Of a stretch of 64,000 nt of DNA, positions 10,276 through 23,112 are shown in pieces (position 1 is the first letter of the stretch; every line of letters begins with the position of its first letter). The stretch is from Heliocidaris tuberculata. Lineage: Eukaryota; Echinodermata; Echinoidea; Camarodonta; Echinometridae. The translations under genes and the position numbers were made by a program. The notes beneath the pieces are model-generated. The model ran no database searches and was not told the origin of the DNA. It saw only the letters and a program-made list of their open reading frames with translations. The stretch is taken from NCBI GenBank assembly GCA_025618425.1, contig CM046838.1:7711655-7775654 (forward strand). Direction: 5' to 3'.

Positions 10276-12379
10276 TAACGTAACGAAGTAAAATGTAGGC
10301 ATCTAATTATACACAAATGAAGCTGCGCCTTCAAATTGCAATCAAAAGCCGGGATATTTTAGGTCACAGTCGTATAAAAATATGAATAGCATAATAAGAA
10401 AGCGAATATTGTTTTTGAAGAAAGGGATATTCATGTTCCTGAATCATGAATTATCATAAACAAGTGCCCGAGTTAATAAATTTGTAACTTTGCTATTGGT
10501 TCAAATCCAGATCAAGAATATTTTCCAGGTTGGAGGCCTGGTAGGACACTTGTTATGGCAAACGAAGATGCAAATGTTAAAATAGATATGTATGGCTTCT
10601 GAAAATTCACTGCATAAGCCAATTCATATAATATTGGAACAGTACCACTGTACTTTTAGATACTCTCATCTACTGTGTTCTTGTATTACACAGGATCCGT
10701 TACTATAACTTTGACTGATTGGTAGGTGTTGTACTGTGGCTGTGAGCACCAACATCACCTTAAGAATATTGGCATTTCAGAAAGTGGCATTGTTGTAGTT
10801 TAAACATTTAAAACAATATAACAGTCTAGAAATGCTAGATATCTCCATTGCAAGCAGCCTGAATGATTGCATTGAAAATGTTAATCATTTAAGACGATGA
10901 TCATATCCAAATAATCGTTGCGAAGGCGGGAAAAAGTGGCATATTTCTGTGATTTTATAACACGAATCATAATGTCGGTGATGATATTGAATTTCTGTCT
11001 GCTGCGAACTGCAGTGTGTCGGTATTGAGTTCACGGTCATTAATTCACGGTCATCTGTGAACTGATAAGTGAGGTACACAAGTGTCCACACGCAGTTGAC
11101 ATGACTGAGAGCTACTCCACTTTCCCCCTGCAAGGGGTTCTATAAATGGATGCCATTTGGATGAGGTTGAGGATTACCCATCAGAGTTATCATGAAGAAC
11201 AGATACAAGAGGGCATTGACAGACTTCAGAAGTACATACCGAACTATACTAACTTAATTGAATTCCCTCTCAAGTGAAGCGAGGATTCACTCATCATCTT
11301 TATCCAAACCATAGAGACCTTACTCCTGCATTTGAAAAAATTGTATTCTCTATCAACATAGTGGTGGAGGTAGATGACACCTATATCTCCATCCTGAGTT
11401 CTGACGTTATTCTGCCAAACCAAACACCAGCAAGATTTGATAATATCCTCACCATGACTTTCTCAGCCTGTGATTCAAGCCAGATAAGAGTGCCTCACCA
11501 TATCAGACTTGTAAGAAAGTCAACCAAGTTTTAATAGGAGAATACTCAGTTCAAGTAAGGCTGCAGAAAGCCTTAAAGCTTTAAAAGATATATAGACAAA
11601 CCCACTGGTGTTCACTAATTTCGCAACATCATGGACTTAGCCACTAAACTGCGCTACCCCCATCCTTTACCCAACCATGCTTAAAGGCGAGATAGTTCAA
11701 GAAGAACCAGCTCACAAACTATTGGCTATATCTCTTGTAAAGCCAAGAGAACTGCAGCTTACCTGTAAGGGCAACTAATGTGTAAACTTAAAGGTCTTAT
11801 GGTCCCCAACACATCAAGTCCATGACTAATATACATGTAACCCTAATCATGCAAGTCATGAGAATGCTTAGCTGCAATTGCACAACAGGCCTTCTCAGTG
11901 GCTCTTTTGAATACCTTCTAGCAAACATAAAAACCTCCAGGCAGCTATCAGCACTTTAGTTCTGGACTAGAGCTATGATGAGGTACTCAAAAGTTCAATT
12001 CTTTCGCCCTGTTTCTGATGAAGTCCATATCCTAGACCACCTTGGTCATGCAGTCAATCCTTAATGAACTTATGGGCAGGATTAGGGGAAAAACTGCTAA
12101 ATTCTATTCCAGTCTCCCCAGATTTATTTCAAGTAGACAGGTTTAGCTACAGACCGACAAGTTTATCATCTTATGAATACATTAGGTTCTGTGACTGGAG
12201 GTTAATCCATCTATTAAGCCTCCACAAGGCATAGAGGTGGAAGCATAACTACTCAAGTACAGCTAACCAGTTAGGATCAACTGTTGTTACTGCAAAGGTC
12301 ACGAATTCAAACACAATTATCAACTCAGACACCCACATCTTGCCCGGAACTATCCGAACAGTTAGAAAATGTATTTCCA
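10276..12379. other. Central spacer between inverted arms; no recognised gene
   Basis: The stretch lies between the arms at 9450-10050 and 12380-14640 and may be the body of an element that has lost its coding capacity. A plus-strand frame of 86 codons (11274-11534) has ordinary amino-acid composition, but I do not recognise it and it has no long neighbours in frame. Confidence 0.4.
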
Positions 12380-14640
12380 ACATAACTGCTGCTGTGTAAT
12401 AACAAAAATATGTCACCTTTTTTTTTTCACTTTCTGAATTTTCATAATAATATTACCATAGCGAAAACCCTGTTTTGACATTACTATGGCCTTAAATGAT
12501 TTGGATTATGAATGTAATAACTCAGGCATATGTATATCTAGACCAATATTTTGTGTTTTCTATTGTTAAAACAGAAATGTAAGTCATTTTCAAACAATTT
12601 CCAATATTTTGATGGTGCGTTGCCACAGTAATGGTGCTGATGCTCACACCCACCATATCGTCGTCAGTTTGAGACCAAACCGATAATAAGAATTATAATT
12701 GTTTTACCTGCCTGTGACCTTGAAAGCACACACACAAAAATTGCACTCAAACGGGCTGCTTGAAATGGATGTAATGCCTAATAAGTATTTTCACGTTGTT
12801 GAATTACAGATTTATGTTATTTCTTATTTTATTACCATGGTAACAGCCCGAGTGGTCGCCAACATCCGACTTTGTGGCAGTCAGGGAGGATATAATACCC
12901 AGGGTCCTAGCTAACAGAAAAAAAACATCATTTCAGGTTGTGGAGACCCTTACTTTATACAGTGTATTGAATAGTTACAGATTTTTTCACAAATATTTAC
13001 TATTTCACCATACCGTTTCTATAGCAACAGCCAATTTTTGACATGGAGGTGACTTCCAATTACTCAGATTTTGCTTGCAATCAAACGGGCACCCCAAAAT
13101 ACATATAGTTAGATGGTTACAATTTGATTTTGTGATATTGAATTACAGATATATGGTATTTTCTAAATTTCAAATCCCTGGTGTGTTACCATGGTAACAA
13201 CCCTAGTGGTCACGCCCACTACCAACTTTATGTCAGACAGGAAGAATATGAGAGCTGAGGGTCCTAGCAAACAGAAAAGCATGATTTACGATTGTGCAGA
13301 CAGTTTTTTTTCCGTTTTGTATTAATTAATCATAGATATTTTCCACGAATATCAACATTTTGTGGGACCGTTACCATAGTAACGGCCTTTTTTGACACGC
13401 CCATGACTTCAAATGACTCAGAATGTGGTTGGAATCAGTGGGGCAGCCTGAAATACATATATATTAGAATCCTTACTATATATTTTATGATGTTAAAATG
13501 ACAAATGTACGGTATTTTCTAAATTCCAGTATTCATACCAAAAAGTGTGTTGCATTCTCAACCATGCGCGCGCGCGTATCACTTTCCCTCTGCGATTCCC
13601 TCCATAGAACCCTGTACATTAATCATGAAAAACGTAAATTTCAACTTTTAGAAATACTTATATCTTTTTCACTTTTTAACAATTTAATTCAGTTAAAAAT
13701 ATGAATATTGAAGAAACAAAGAAGCTGCTGACCATAAAAATGTAATCATCTCATATGTAGAATTCTGGCCAATTTTGTTTGAAAACGGCCTTTTTATGTT
13801 GCCTCACAAAAACGTAGAACACCGAAATTACACGTGTTTCTATGGGGAAAGTAATCGACTCGCAGTGACAAGGTAATTTTGTTCATTGGTTAGCAGTGCT
13901 GTTAATGGTGGGAATTAACCAGTTAAAAGGTTTCTTAAAAGAGTAAGAGTTCTAGGTTTGACCTTTCTTATTTTGACTTCTACTGGTTTTGTAGAATTCT
14001 GGCCTTTTTATGAATTAGTTATGAAATATTTTGTGTTTTTAGACTGATCTGTGCGCGCGCACCACTGATCTCTACAGAGATCAGTGGCGCGCACGTGTCA
14101 TTCTGATGACATTCAGGCTACGCGCAGATGCAACAAATTGCGCGAAACTTATTGACATTCACTATCATGATTATATGTTACCATGGTAACGGCCCTAGCA
14201 GTCACGCCCACCTTGAACTCTATGGAAAACAGGCAGATTATGATAGCTGAGGGTCCTAGCTAATAGAAAAATATAATGTAAGATTGTGTAGACACCTCTC
14301 TGTCTATTTTATACTGACAAGATTAGATTTTTTTCAAAAATGTCCACTTTTTATGGTACCGTTTCCATAGTTACGGTCAATTTTTGACATGACCGTGACT
14401 TCAAATGACCTAGATTTTGGTTACAATCAATCGGGAATCTCAAAATACATATATTTAGATGCTTACCAGTAATTTTTCAAATTTCTCAATTAGAAATATT
14501 GGGTATTTTAGTAAATTCCTATATTTCCTTGATATGTTGCCATGGCAACGGATCTGGTGGCCACACCCACCACTAACTCTATGGCAAACAGGCAGATTCT
14601 GATAGCGAGGGTCCTAGCTACCAGGAAAACATCACTAAAA
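12380..14640 (-). repeat. Right arm of a diverged large inverted repeat (~355-bp units)
   Basis: Units recur with ACCATGGTAAC at 12833, 13188 and 14179 and a variant (CCATGGCAAC) near 14540; spacing is about 355-361 within pairs. Each unit has a CATAGTAACGGCC-type segment, GACTTCAAATGACTCAG and AGGGTCCTAGC, the reverse complement of the units at 9450-10050. An unrelated piece of about 600 bp lies near 13500-14100. Confidence 0.7.
14062..14087. other. Perfect short hairpin
   Basis: Arms CCACTGATCTCT (14062-14073) and AGAGATCAGTGG (14076-14087) are separated by two bases. The stem extends outward imperfectly through GCGCGC stretches. Function unknown. Confidence 0.6.
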
Positions 14641-14788
14641 ATTGTGCCTAAGGGGGGGGGGGGGGGTCTACGGTGGCCCACAGACTATATAGTCCTATTT
14701 GTTATTTCAAAACCCTCGACGTGCGACGTTGCTATACGCGTCATTCCCCCCCCCCACCCCCTATTTAAATACCCTGGCGCCGCCCCTG
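14641..14788. mobile_element. Remnant of a hAT-type short element (one end)
   Basis: The segment ends in ATACCCTGGCGCCGCCCCTG, the same terminus as the complete element at 15574-15832, preceded by a G run. The opposite terminus and a target duplication were not found, so this is a fragment. Confidence 0.4.
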
Positions 14789-15286
14789 AAAACAAATAAA
14801 ACAACGGCTTTCTGCACAGACAGAAAGGACCGGTATCCTTGACTTGGAGTTCCTTTAATGTTCAACGGAAACTGTGGAAAGAAAATTTATGTATCTTGCA
14901 CATACCGGTGGAAAAAGGACACGTGCCTAATCAATAAGTTTAATTTCATTTCACTTTTGCTACCAGAACATGACAATCATAAAACGCCATATACCATATG
15001 ACGACATACGTTTCTTTGGTATATTTGGTAAGCTTCAATAAAAAAAAAAAAAAAAATCGAAGGGCGGACTTTTGTTTTTGTCCTTGATCATGTTGATGAT
15101 CATCTACATAACATCCTGAAATCTACAGATTAAAGCAACTGTAAGTATGTCATAAAGAGCAATAATATTTACACATATGTCTATGATATCTACTAAAGGC
15201 CAACCATATACACTACCTGATCAACATGATCAAAGAAGCCATGTACTATGATATATAGGCCTACAAATTCTCGCCAAGAGCACCAG

Positions 15287-15558
15287 TGCCCCGTTGCATA
15301 AAACTTACCATTAATGGTAACTTTGCTATCAATGGTAACTACCATGGTAACATCACTCAACAGCCAATCAAATTCAAGGTTCCCATGGGAGTTACCATTG
15401 ATGGCAAAGTTACCGTTAATGGTAACTTTGCCATCAATGGTAACTACCATGGTAACAATGCTCAACAGCCAATCAAAAGCAAGGTTTCCATGGAAGTTAC
15501 CATTGATCAGTTGTTGATGGCAAAGTTACCATAATAGTAACTTTTAGGCAACGGGGCC
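15287..15558. mobile_element. MITE with GCCCCGTTGC terminal inverted repeats
   Basis: The ends are inverted repeats of about 28 bases (left GCCCCGTTGCATAAAA; right, reverse complement, GCCCCGTTGCCTAAAA). The interior consists of two ~110-bp subrepeats with the palindromes TACCATTAATGGTA and TACCATGGTAAC. Frames across it are repeats of INGNFAINGN caused by the subrepeats and are not coding. A target duplication was not recognised, so the superfamily is open. Confidence 0.7.
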
Positions 15559-15573
15559 CACATATGCCATGAG

Positions 15574-15832
15574 CAGGGGCGGCGCTACAGGGGGGGGGGC
15601 AGAGGGGGCGACCGCCCCCCATGATTTTTCAAGTACTGAAAAAAAAGAAGAAAAAAGAAGAAAAGGAGGAAGAAAAGGGAAGAAAAGGGGAGAAAGAAGA
15701 AAGAGGAGTATTAAAAGGAGAGGTCTTAAACATATAACTCTACATTACCCCTGTTATTTAATGGAGAAAAAATATGACGTCATCTTTAGGTCGTCTTGCC
15801 CCTCCTATCAAAATACCCTGGCGCCGCCCCTG
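15574..15832. mobile_element. hAT-type MITE, 259 bp
   Basis: The ends are CAGGGGCGGCGCTACAGG and CCTGGCGCCGCCCCTG, inverted. Flanks GCCATGAG (15566-15573) and GGCATGAG (15833-15840) match in seven of eight positions. An 8-bp target duplication and CAGGGGCGG ends fit the hAT superfamily. The interior is poly(G) and purine-rich with no coding capacity, so movement would need a transposase from elsewhere. Confidence 0.75.
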
Positions 15833-15840
15833 GGCATGAG

Positions 15841-16192
15841 GATTTATTCACGGTAACAGATCCGTCAAGAGAGCCGTACCCAGTCTCACCGGTAGCCTGT
15901 ATAGCACACATAACATTTTCATAAAATCGTTGAATACGCAAACATTCAGACAACAAAGTGGATCTTAATATATTCTAGCAACCTACCTTGTGTCAATTTC
16001 GGAAAAAAAGACGAAAGGAGACAGATATAATAAAAACAATGTCATCATTTTTAAAGGGTCTCTGAGGCCAAAAAAAAAAAAAATTGTATACAGTTAGAAT
16101 GTATGAAATTAACCCCAAATAACTTTACCCGGCATTCTACAGGTTAGCGGTTAAGGAGTTTGAAGAAAATAAAAGACAGCGTAAACGATCGA
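15841..16192. other. Unassigned sequence
   Basis: AT-rich with a 13-base A run near 16071-16083. No gene recognised. Confidence 0.5.
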
Positions 16193-16226
16193 CGCGCGGA
16201 ACTCAACTGGAGTTGAGTTCCGCGCG
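16193..16226. other. Perfect 16-bp-arm hairpin
   Basis: CGCGCGGAACTCAACT, two bases, then its exact reverse complement AGTTGAGTTCCGCGCG. It stands beside other GC-rich short palindromes (GCGATAATGGAATTATCGC nearby). Function unknown; it could be the remains of a short foldback element. Confidence 0.8.
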
Positions 16227-16359
16227 AACAGTTTTCTGTGCGTGTGAGTTTTTCTAATGCTTGCACGTTCGGCGAACGCCAAGACGCGATAATGGAATTA
16301 TCGCGATCGCATTATCGCTTTGTCGTCTGCTATGTGCAGCGCCGGGGCTGACAAACATT

Positions 16360-16880
16360 CGAAAATTGATTTGGGGTCGAACTTACGGATAATATTCAAC
16401 CCTAATGAAACAACAAATGAATGAAGGATACAACGCAAAATGTTTTTAAAGAATCAAAAATTGATTTGGCGCTTAACTTAGGGATAATATACAGTCCAAA
16501 TAATATAAAATGAATGAAGTGTACAACGCAAATTGATTTTTTATCGACTGGAAATTGATTTGGCGCGTAATTTATGGAGAATCTACAACCCAAATAAAAC
16601 AACAAATGAATAAAGTATTCAACAAAAAACGTTTATGTCGAATATAAAATTGGTTTGGCCCATAAATTACAAAGAATCTACTGACCAAATGAAACAACAA
16701 ATAAATTAGAACTAAGACCTGAAGACGTAAAATACATATATCGAATCGAAAATTGATTTGGCGCTTAACTTAGGGATAATATACAATCCAAATAAAATAT
16801 GAAATGAATGAAGTATAAAACGCAAATGCTTTGGTTATCAATTGGAAATTGATTTGGCGCGTAACTAATGGATAATTATG
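16360..16880. repeat. Tandem ~110-bp repeat field, block 1
   Basis: Units carry AAAATTGATTTGGCG, an (A/T)-rich segment with GGATAATATACA or GAGAATCTACAACCC, then AAATGAATGAAGT and AACGCAAA. The second block at 18120-18665 has the same units in the same order, so the two were once one field or arose by duplication. Confidence 0.75.
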
Positions 16881-18119
16881 TGACCCGTCACGTCAAATGA
16901 GACAGAAGTCGTATTTTTTTCAAATTTAACTTTATTAATGATAATTATTCTCCATTCCATAAGCGTTAACTTGATATAAAGGTCAACGCTTCAGAGAGAG
17001 AGTATTAGTGGAGATAATTCCTTTTGAAACTCGAGAATAGTAGGGCTCTGGAAAAGTATTTCTTCCAGAATGACGCTTCCGAAGTTTGACTTCCATTTTG
17101 TCTTCATGCACCAGTTTTTCATCTTTAATGCCAACTAGATTTTTTAAAAGTCCGTAGTAACCGTTTATCAATTTGAATAAAAACTAGTTCCTACGTTCCT
17201 TTAGGGTCTCTTCTCATGAAAACATAAGTTTTAATTCATATAAGTCATGATTTCTAACGCTTTAATGGATAGGTAAGTAAGTAGTTTCAATCTACTGAAA
17301 AGGCTTCTCGCATCGACTTATTTCGTCTTTACCTTGCTATTTCTTATGATTTTATTATGCTGGTATATAGTCGATTTTACATTTTAAAAACCTAGAAAAG
17401 TTCTTTTCGTTTCAGTTTTTTTTTTTTTTTTTTTTTTTATAGATCCGTGATTGTGGTTTTCGAACAGTTTCAGCTTTGTTGCCGAAAAAGCAACTTTGGG
17501 TATAATTTGCATATGCATAATTAGCATAAATTCATGGAAAATTGGCATAATTATTACGCAATCCAAGCCATTTTTCCATGAAAGTTCTACCTATACTTTC
17601 ATTCAACCAGGAAATTGTAGGTCCATGTTCTAACTATAAGAAAAAAAAATCACTTTCAGTTGTTCAAATATAATTAAATTGTTATTTACATGAACTTTAC
17701 GTGATATCTAATTGAAAAAAAAAAAAAAAATTAAATATAACTGTGTATTTCTTACAATTCTTACAATTAGAACAAGAAACTATAATTTCATGGAAATTTC
17801 TCGTAATTACACCCGCAGCGTTTTGAATGGCTATTATTGAATTCCTTTTCTTTCACCCACCTTGAAAGTGAAACTTGACACAATGCCTTCTGGTCGTTGC
17901 TCTCTCTTTGAAAGCTAAGTTTTTTTTTCTCTTTTTGCTTTCTAATGATGCAGTATTAAAACCAGGAAGTATTTAAAGCCACGCTACAACAAACAAATCT
18001 TTTGTTTGGCATTTTCCTTTCTCCCTGCAAGGTATCTCCAAACTTTTGCAGTTGTAGCTTTCCTATAAGGTGTGCTTAAGAGCATGGAGTTCATGTCCTG
18101 GCGATTATTGATCGCACCC
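16881..18119. other. Spacer between tandem blocks; no recognised gene
   Basis: It holds T and A homopolymers (17409-17439, 17715-17730) and an imperfect inverted pair of AATTGGCATAATT-like words. No gene is recognised. Confidence 0.5.
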
Positions 18120-18665
18120 CCCCCCCCCCCCGAATCACGCCTTTTATGTCTAATATAACATTGGTTTGGCGCATAAATTACAAAGAATCTACAGACCAAA
18201 TGAAACAACAAACAAATTAGAACTAAGACGCAAAATACATTTATCGAATCAAAAACTAATTTGGCGCTTAACTTAGGAATGATATACAACCCAAATAAAA
18301 TATGAAATGAATGAAGTATACAACGCAAAATGTGTTTTTTTTTTTTATATAAATCGAATTGGAAATTGATTTGGCGCGTAACTAATGGCTGATCATAATA
18401 TACAACCCAAACAAAACATTAAAGGGATGAAGTATACATTAACGCAAACTGTTTTTATCGAACTGAAAATTCAGTTGGCGCGTAATTTATGGAGAATCTA
18501 CAACCCAAACAAAACAACAGATGAATCAAGTATTCAACACAAAACGTTTAAATTGAATAGAAAATTGGTTTGGCGCATAAATTACTAAGAATCTACAGAC
18601 CGAATGAAACAACAAATAAATTAGAACTAAGTCGCAAAATACATTTATCGAATCTAAAATTGAAA
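18120..18665. repeat. Tandem ~110-bp repeat field, block 2
   Basis: The same TTGATTTGGCGCGTAA and GAATCTACAGACC unit types as at 16360-16880, in the same orientation. The block starts directly after a C run at 18117-18130. Confidence 0.75.
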
Positions 18666-19539
18666 GTGAAGACGTTCCTGAATCGATATATCGTTAGGTG
18701 AGCTATCGTGATCGATCGATTAGTCTTTGTTCAAGTCGTATTTATATAAATTTGTGGGGTATTTTATTTTCAAAAATCAATATCTCCTGTATGCTGTCAC
18801 CGTTGAATGTCGTGTGAAGTTTTCTGGGGTTGACTTTGTGTAAGCTAACTATACACAAATTATTTTTTCAGGCCTTAGGTACCCTTTAATGTTTCCATGT
18901 TTCTCCAATATTCTCCTCAATGTTCACATATAGCCCACACTCTGATGTCCCACATTCCAACTCTTTATCAGTGGATGTGCTTTAAATCATCTGTCATCCG
19001 CACATTATGGACACTCCTTCAACATCCAGCGAATAAATTACATAGATCATACACGCACAAAACATATTTCCCAGATAGTGCAAAACGACGTTTGTATCCG
19101 GAACAGGATCAATAATTTGAGTCTGTCCTCAAGTCTCTTTGATGGTATTGCTAGCATACCAAAATACATACCAAAAAATAATTATCTTTCAAGTTGAAAG
19201 CATTTACCTGAACGAGCTTGATTTTTTTAAGGCTGGGTGACATGTGAATGCATTGCAGGAATGCATCTTGCCTTCATAACTAATTATATTTAGCATTGTA
19301 CGTATACAGGGTAATGCGTCATTTGATTCCATTGTCCTGAAAGTTTACTTTAAATTCACTTTATGAAAACACAATGTAGGCCTACGTGAATGTTATGTAG
19401 ACTTCTTTACTCCTTCCTGACTTGAACTGAATTATACACATTGGATTTATTAAGGTTATAATGCCAAAAAGGGGTTTTCTCTTCATCCAGAACATTTTGG
19501 GCAGCAAAGCTTGGTTTAGGGGCACTTTGGTGTTTCTTT
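18666..19539. other. Unassigned sequence
   Basis: No gene or repeat that I can support. A 72-codon frame at 18897-19115 is not recognised. Confidence 0.45.
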
Positions 19540-19790
19540 TCAGGGCCTTGTTACACCCCCTTCCTGACAAAAATCTTTGTCAGTTTTTTATATTTTTGTA
19601 ATGTACACCCATACCTCTTCCTTCTGACTAATTTGGTCCACAGGGCTTTAGGCGGGGTTAGGGGAAAAATTTTCCCCATTTTTAGGGGTGGTCTGACAAC
19701 CCACCCCGACGTAAAATTTTGTCAGTTTTTGTGTTTTGGTAGTGTATAGTCATACACCTTCCTGCTGACAAAGTTTAGGCGCATATGTTA
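19540..19790. repeat. Degenerate two-copy repeat
   Basis: TTTGTCAGTTTTT followed by TTTTGGTAGTGTA-like words and CCTTCCTGCTGAC recurs with a spacing of roughly 140-150 bases. The copies are strongly diverged. Confidence 0.4.
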
Positions 19791-20029
19791 GATGGGTTGA
19801 AATCGGCCCGACTTTGGGGCCCTTTTGGGGGCCTCTGAGGGCCAAACCCGGCAGCTTCGTTCGAGCTGACAAGCTTTTTGTGAATGGCATGGATGGTCTA
19901 AGTAACTTTAAGGGGTCAAATCTCATATGTAAAATGGGGTGACTATTTCGGGACAGGCTCCCAGACTATGATCATTGGCCGTAGAAAATAAATCGCCATT
20001 TTGTTTTCTACTCTTTTGATAGAAAATAA

Positions 20030-20330
20030 CACAGATCATTAATTAATTTATTGTCAGAAGGGGTCAATTCAATTCATCGACTTTGAACTTGATATAATGG
20101 ATAGCTTTTTGCTTAGATATAATGCGTCTTTGACCGGTATATGGTGCCGAATGTCTTGATGATATTTATTTTCAATTTAAGTCGAGTTCACGAACTGAAG
20201 GTCAGGTCAAAGTTCAATCTTACCCCTGGGTCATAAAGGTCAAATTCAAATACAGCATATCTGTCATTTTAGTTCATTGTCAGGACTCAGAGAATAGTAT
20301 ATGCATTCCGAATCGTGCCTCTTCAAATCA
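20030..20330 (+). repeat. Left arm of an inverted repeat pair (partner 22790-23080)
   Basis: The segment with CTTGATATAATGGATAG, GGTGCCGAATG, AATTTAAGTCGAGTTC and AAGGTCAGGTCAAAG is found reverse-complemented at 22790-23080. The arms are roughly 80 percent alike by eye. Confidence 0.65.
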
Positions 20331-20648
20331 TCTCAGTTTAGTTTTTTTACGTTTTGGTATACTGCAAACCATTGAATGTTGAATTATTAAAAATAGGTCG
20401 TATGACTCGAGGTGCTACAATTCAGGATGTCCATAGCACCTCTGTATAGCACTGACGTTTGTGACAGTCTTGTTGAGCTTTTGATGATGTAGTAATGCAC
20501 TTGGACAATTGGACTATCATTTGGCTTGTATGACCGGTAATGATCTTTGTTGGAGCCAAGAGCGATCGTTACTGAGATTATGAAGCTGTTACATAATTTT
20601 GCTGGTACATCAAGCGTCAGCATATTTTATTCAGGGAAGTGTTAAGTT

Positions 20649-21496
20649 CAGTGGCGGCACCAGGATTTTTAAAGTGGGGGGGGGGGGGGCAAATGGGGGG
20701 AAAAAGAAAATGTTGGGGGGGGGGACAAGGGCGGACAAAAAAAAATTGACACTTTTTATATTCGGCTATAAAACTACCCAGATATGAGGACATTTTTGAG
20801 CATCTAGCTGAACTGCCCGATTATAAAGAGGTGTTAGTTATATACTGCGAGCGAGCGAAGCGAGCGAGCAAAAATTTTGACATTTTTTGTAGTAAAAATG
20901 TACAGAAATTACATATTTGGCTATACCCAATATGCATGAGGACATTTGAGCATCTTGCTGCCCGATAATAAGGTGGTAGTTATACACTGCGAACGGGCAA
21001 AAATTGTGAAACTTTTTGTGGTGAAAATGTACTGAAATGATTATATGGGTATAAAACTACCCCAATATGAGGACATTTGATCATCTCGCGGCCTGATTAT
21101 GTGGTGGGAGTTATAGGCCTGTATTGCGAGCGAGCGAAGCGAGCGAGCAAAAATTTTGACACTATTATAGTGGAAATGTACAGAAATTATTGTACTATAA
21201 AACTACCCAAATATAAGGATATTTACACGAGCTGAGCGAACAAATTTGCCCCATGCCCCCCCCACCTTGATGCCGCCACTGCTTTCCAAGTTTCCGTGTT
21301 TTTTCTCTTTTTCCTCCTTTTCCCCATTCCTTTTTCACTTTTTTCTTTCCTTTTCTTTTCTTTTTCATTTTCAACCCTTTTATTTTTTTCACTTCGAAAA
21401 TTATTGGGGGGGGGGGCAACTGGGGGGGGGGGGCAAAGCTTGTGACTGGGGGGGGGGGGCAAATGCCCCCCATGCCCCCTCTTGGTGCCGCCACTG
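20649..21496. mobile_element. hAT-type non-autonomous element, ~0.85 kb
   Basis: Termini CAGTGGCGGCACCA are inverted (right end TGGTGCCGCCACTG). The 8-bp flanks GTTAAGTT (20641-20648 and 21497-21504) are identical. Poly(G) runs lie at both ends, and the interior has three diverged ~270-bp segments, each with AAACTACCC and ATGAGGACATTT and two with a GCGAGCGAGCGAAGCGAGCG motif. No transposase is encoded. A second member lies at 25042-25629 in opposite orientation. Confidence 0.85.
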
Positions 21497-22144
21497 GTTA
21501 AGTTCCACTTCCCTGGTTTATTCTCCGCCGTACATTTACGTCTCACTCGTCATGCTCATATGGATGTCCAAGTAGTCAAACTATGTCACTGGCTAATTGA
21601 GTGATAAGTTGTAGGAATAAACATCTGACACTATCATTATGATGATGCATTTCCTTTTAATTGTTCAGATACTACAAATAATATGAATATTATTGCTGAT
21701 GAGAGGTGCTCAACGGGAAAACATGGAAATCTTCCCAATGGATGATATTGGAATGCATCTCTACTATCCGAGAACGAAAAATCCCTTAACGCAGTATATT
21801 TCTTAGATGTCTCAAAATTGATATCTATATATAGGTGCATGTTGAAAAACCATGTAAACTATCATGATTGGGGATTTCTTCTGTCACTCTTAATGGAAAT
21901 TTGTCAGTATGTTTACTATGTGCATGATGTGTGAGATAGTCAGATCTAGACTGTTGCAATTATAGTGCAAACTTTCAGTCTGAAATGTACTTTGCAGACT
22001 TAGCATGTAGATTAGGACTATGCAGTTTCTATGCAGGAAGGTCCATGATTGGGTTCATCACGGGGTGTGGTGTTGGGAAATATGATGGCCCCGTAACACA
22101 AGGTTTGCAGTCAATCGCGAAGTGTCAATAGCCAATCGAGATCA

Positions 22145-22567
22145 TTGTCTCATGAACATCTCGTTCAAAATGATGACCCCTACAGACCAATCATAACGGT
22201 TGTTTCAAATCTGCGATTGATTGCAAACCTTTGTGTTAAGGGCTCCGATCTCCACGTAAGTCTTAGGTGGAGATCAGTGGTTAAGGGACCCTTGCCTTCT
22301 AACCATACCAGATTAAGATTTGGACTAAAACCCGGACTACAAGATTGTTTCGAGTATGTTATTTACAACCGTACCTGTGACAAAACTGACCTTGGTAGTC
22401 CTCTGTTTGTTCCATTGGTCGACCAAAGAGAGCAACTTTGTTTTTGGCCAGTACAGAAATGCAAAACAAATTGGGTCGAAGACAAATCATTCCCGTTCAT
22501 TTGTGCCATATACAAAATATACTTGACCTCTCACCCTGTGATCAAGATGCATCAGAGTTTGACTTAA
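22145..22567 (+). other. Unrecognised 140-codon open frame
   Basis: The frame has a mixed amino-acid composition and several cysteines (for example LCFWPVQKCKTNW), but I see no known domain and no splice context. It lies between the inverted arms at 20030-20330 and 22790-23080 and includes a local inverted repeat (CCGATCTCCAC and GTGGAGATCAG, 22247-22275). A chance frame is likely. Confidence 0.15.
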
Positions 22568-22639
22568 CTTTAATTGGCTGAAGATGAGTTATAAAGCTAA
22601 AACACTACCACGAGATTCGGACACAAAACATTCATAGGC

Positions 22640-23080
22640 ATATAATACTAATGCAGTATCCACTGTCAAGCTCAACTTTGACCTTGAAATGATCCCTTTG
22701 TGACTGACATTAATCGGAATTTTGAATGAATGATATCATCATAGATTGATTCTGCATTATTATCCACAATTTGGTCGGACATAATTCTGAATACAAATAT
22801 TATCCTGCAATCCTTGACAATGAACTAAAAATGACAGATAGGCTGTATTTGAATTTGACCTTTGTGACCTAGGGGTAAGATTTAACTTTGACCTGACCTT
22901 CAGTTTGTGAACTCGACTTAAATTGAAAACATAAGATCATCAACTGATCAAGGCATTCGGCACCACATACCCATCAAAGACAAATCATATCTAAAGTACT
23001 ATCCATTATATCAAGTTCAACTTTGACCTGAAATTGACCCCTTCTGACCAATATAAATGAATTATCTCCAAGATTAGTTA
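22640..23080 (-). repeat. Right arm of an inverted repeat pair, with an extra diverged unit
   Basis: It is the reverse complement of 20030-20330. The phrase AAGTTCAACTTTGACCTG near 23008 has a diverged relative near 22667, about 340 bases upstream, so the arm itself is a short tandem array. Confidence 0.65.
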
Positions 23081-23112
23081 CACATGCACACCCAAAGCCA
23101 CTTGATTTAAAC

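Noticed and set aside
11274..11534. A gene in the centre of the 9.4-14.6 kb inverted repeat
   Set aside because: The 86-codon frame has ordinary composition but no recognised domain, no in-frame neighbours and no splice signals I would trust.
15193..15534. A repeat protein with INGNFAINGN units
   Set aside because: The frames on both strands follow the palindromic subrepeats of a MITE with clear terminal inverted repeats.
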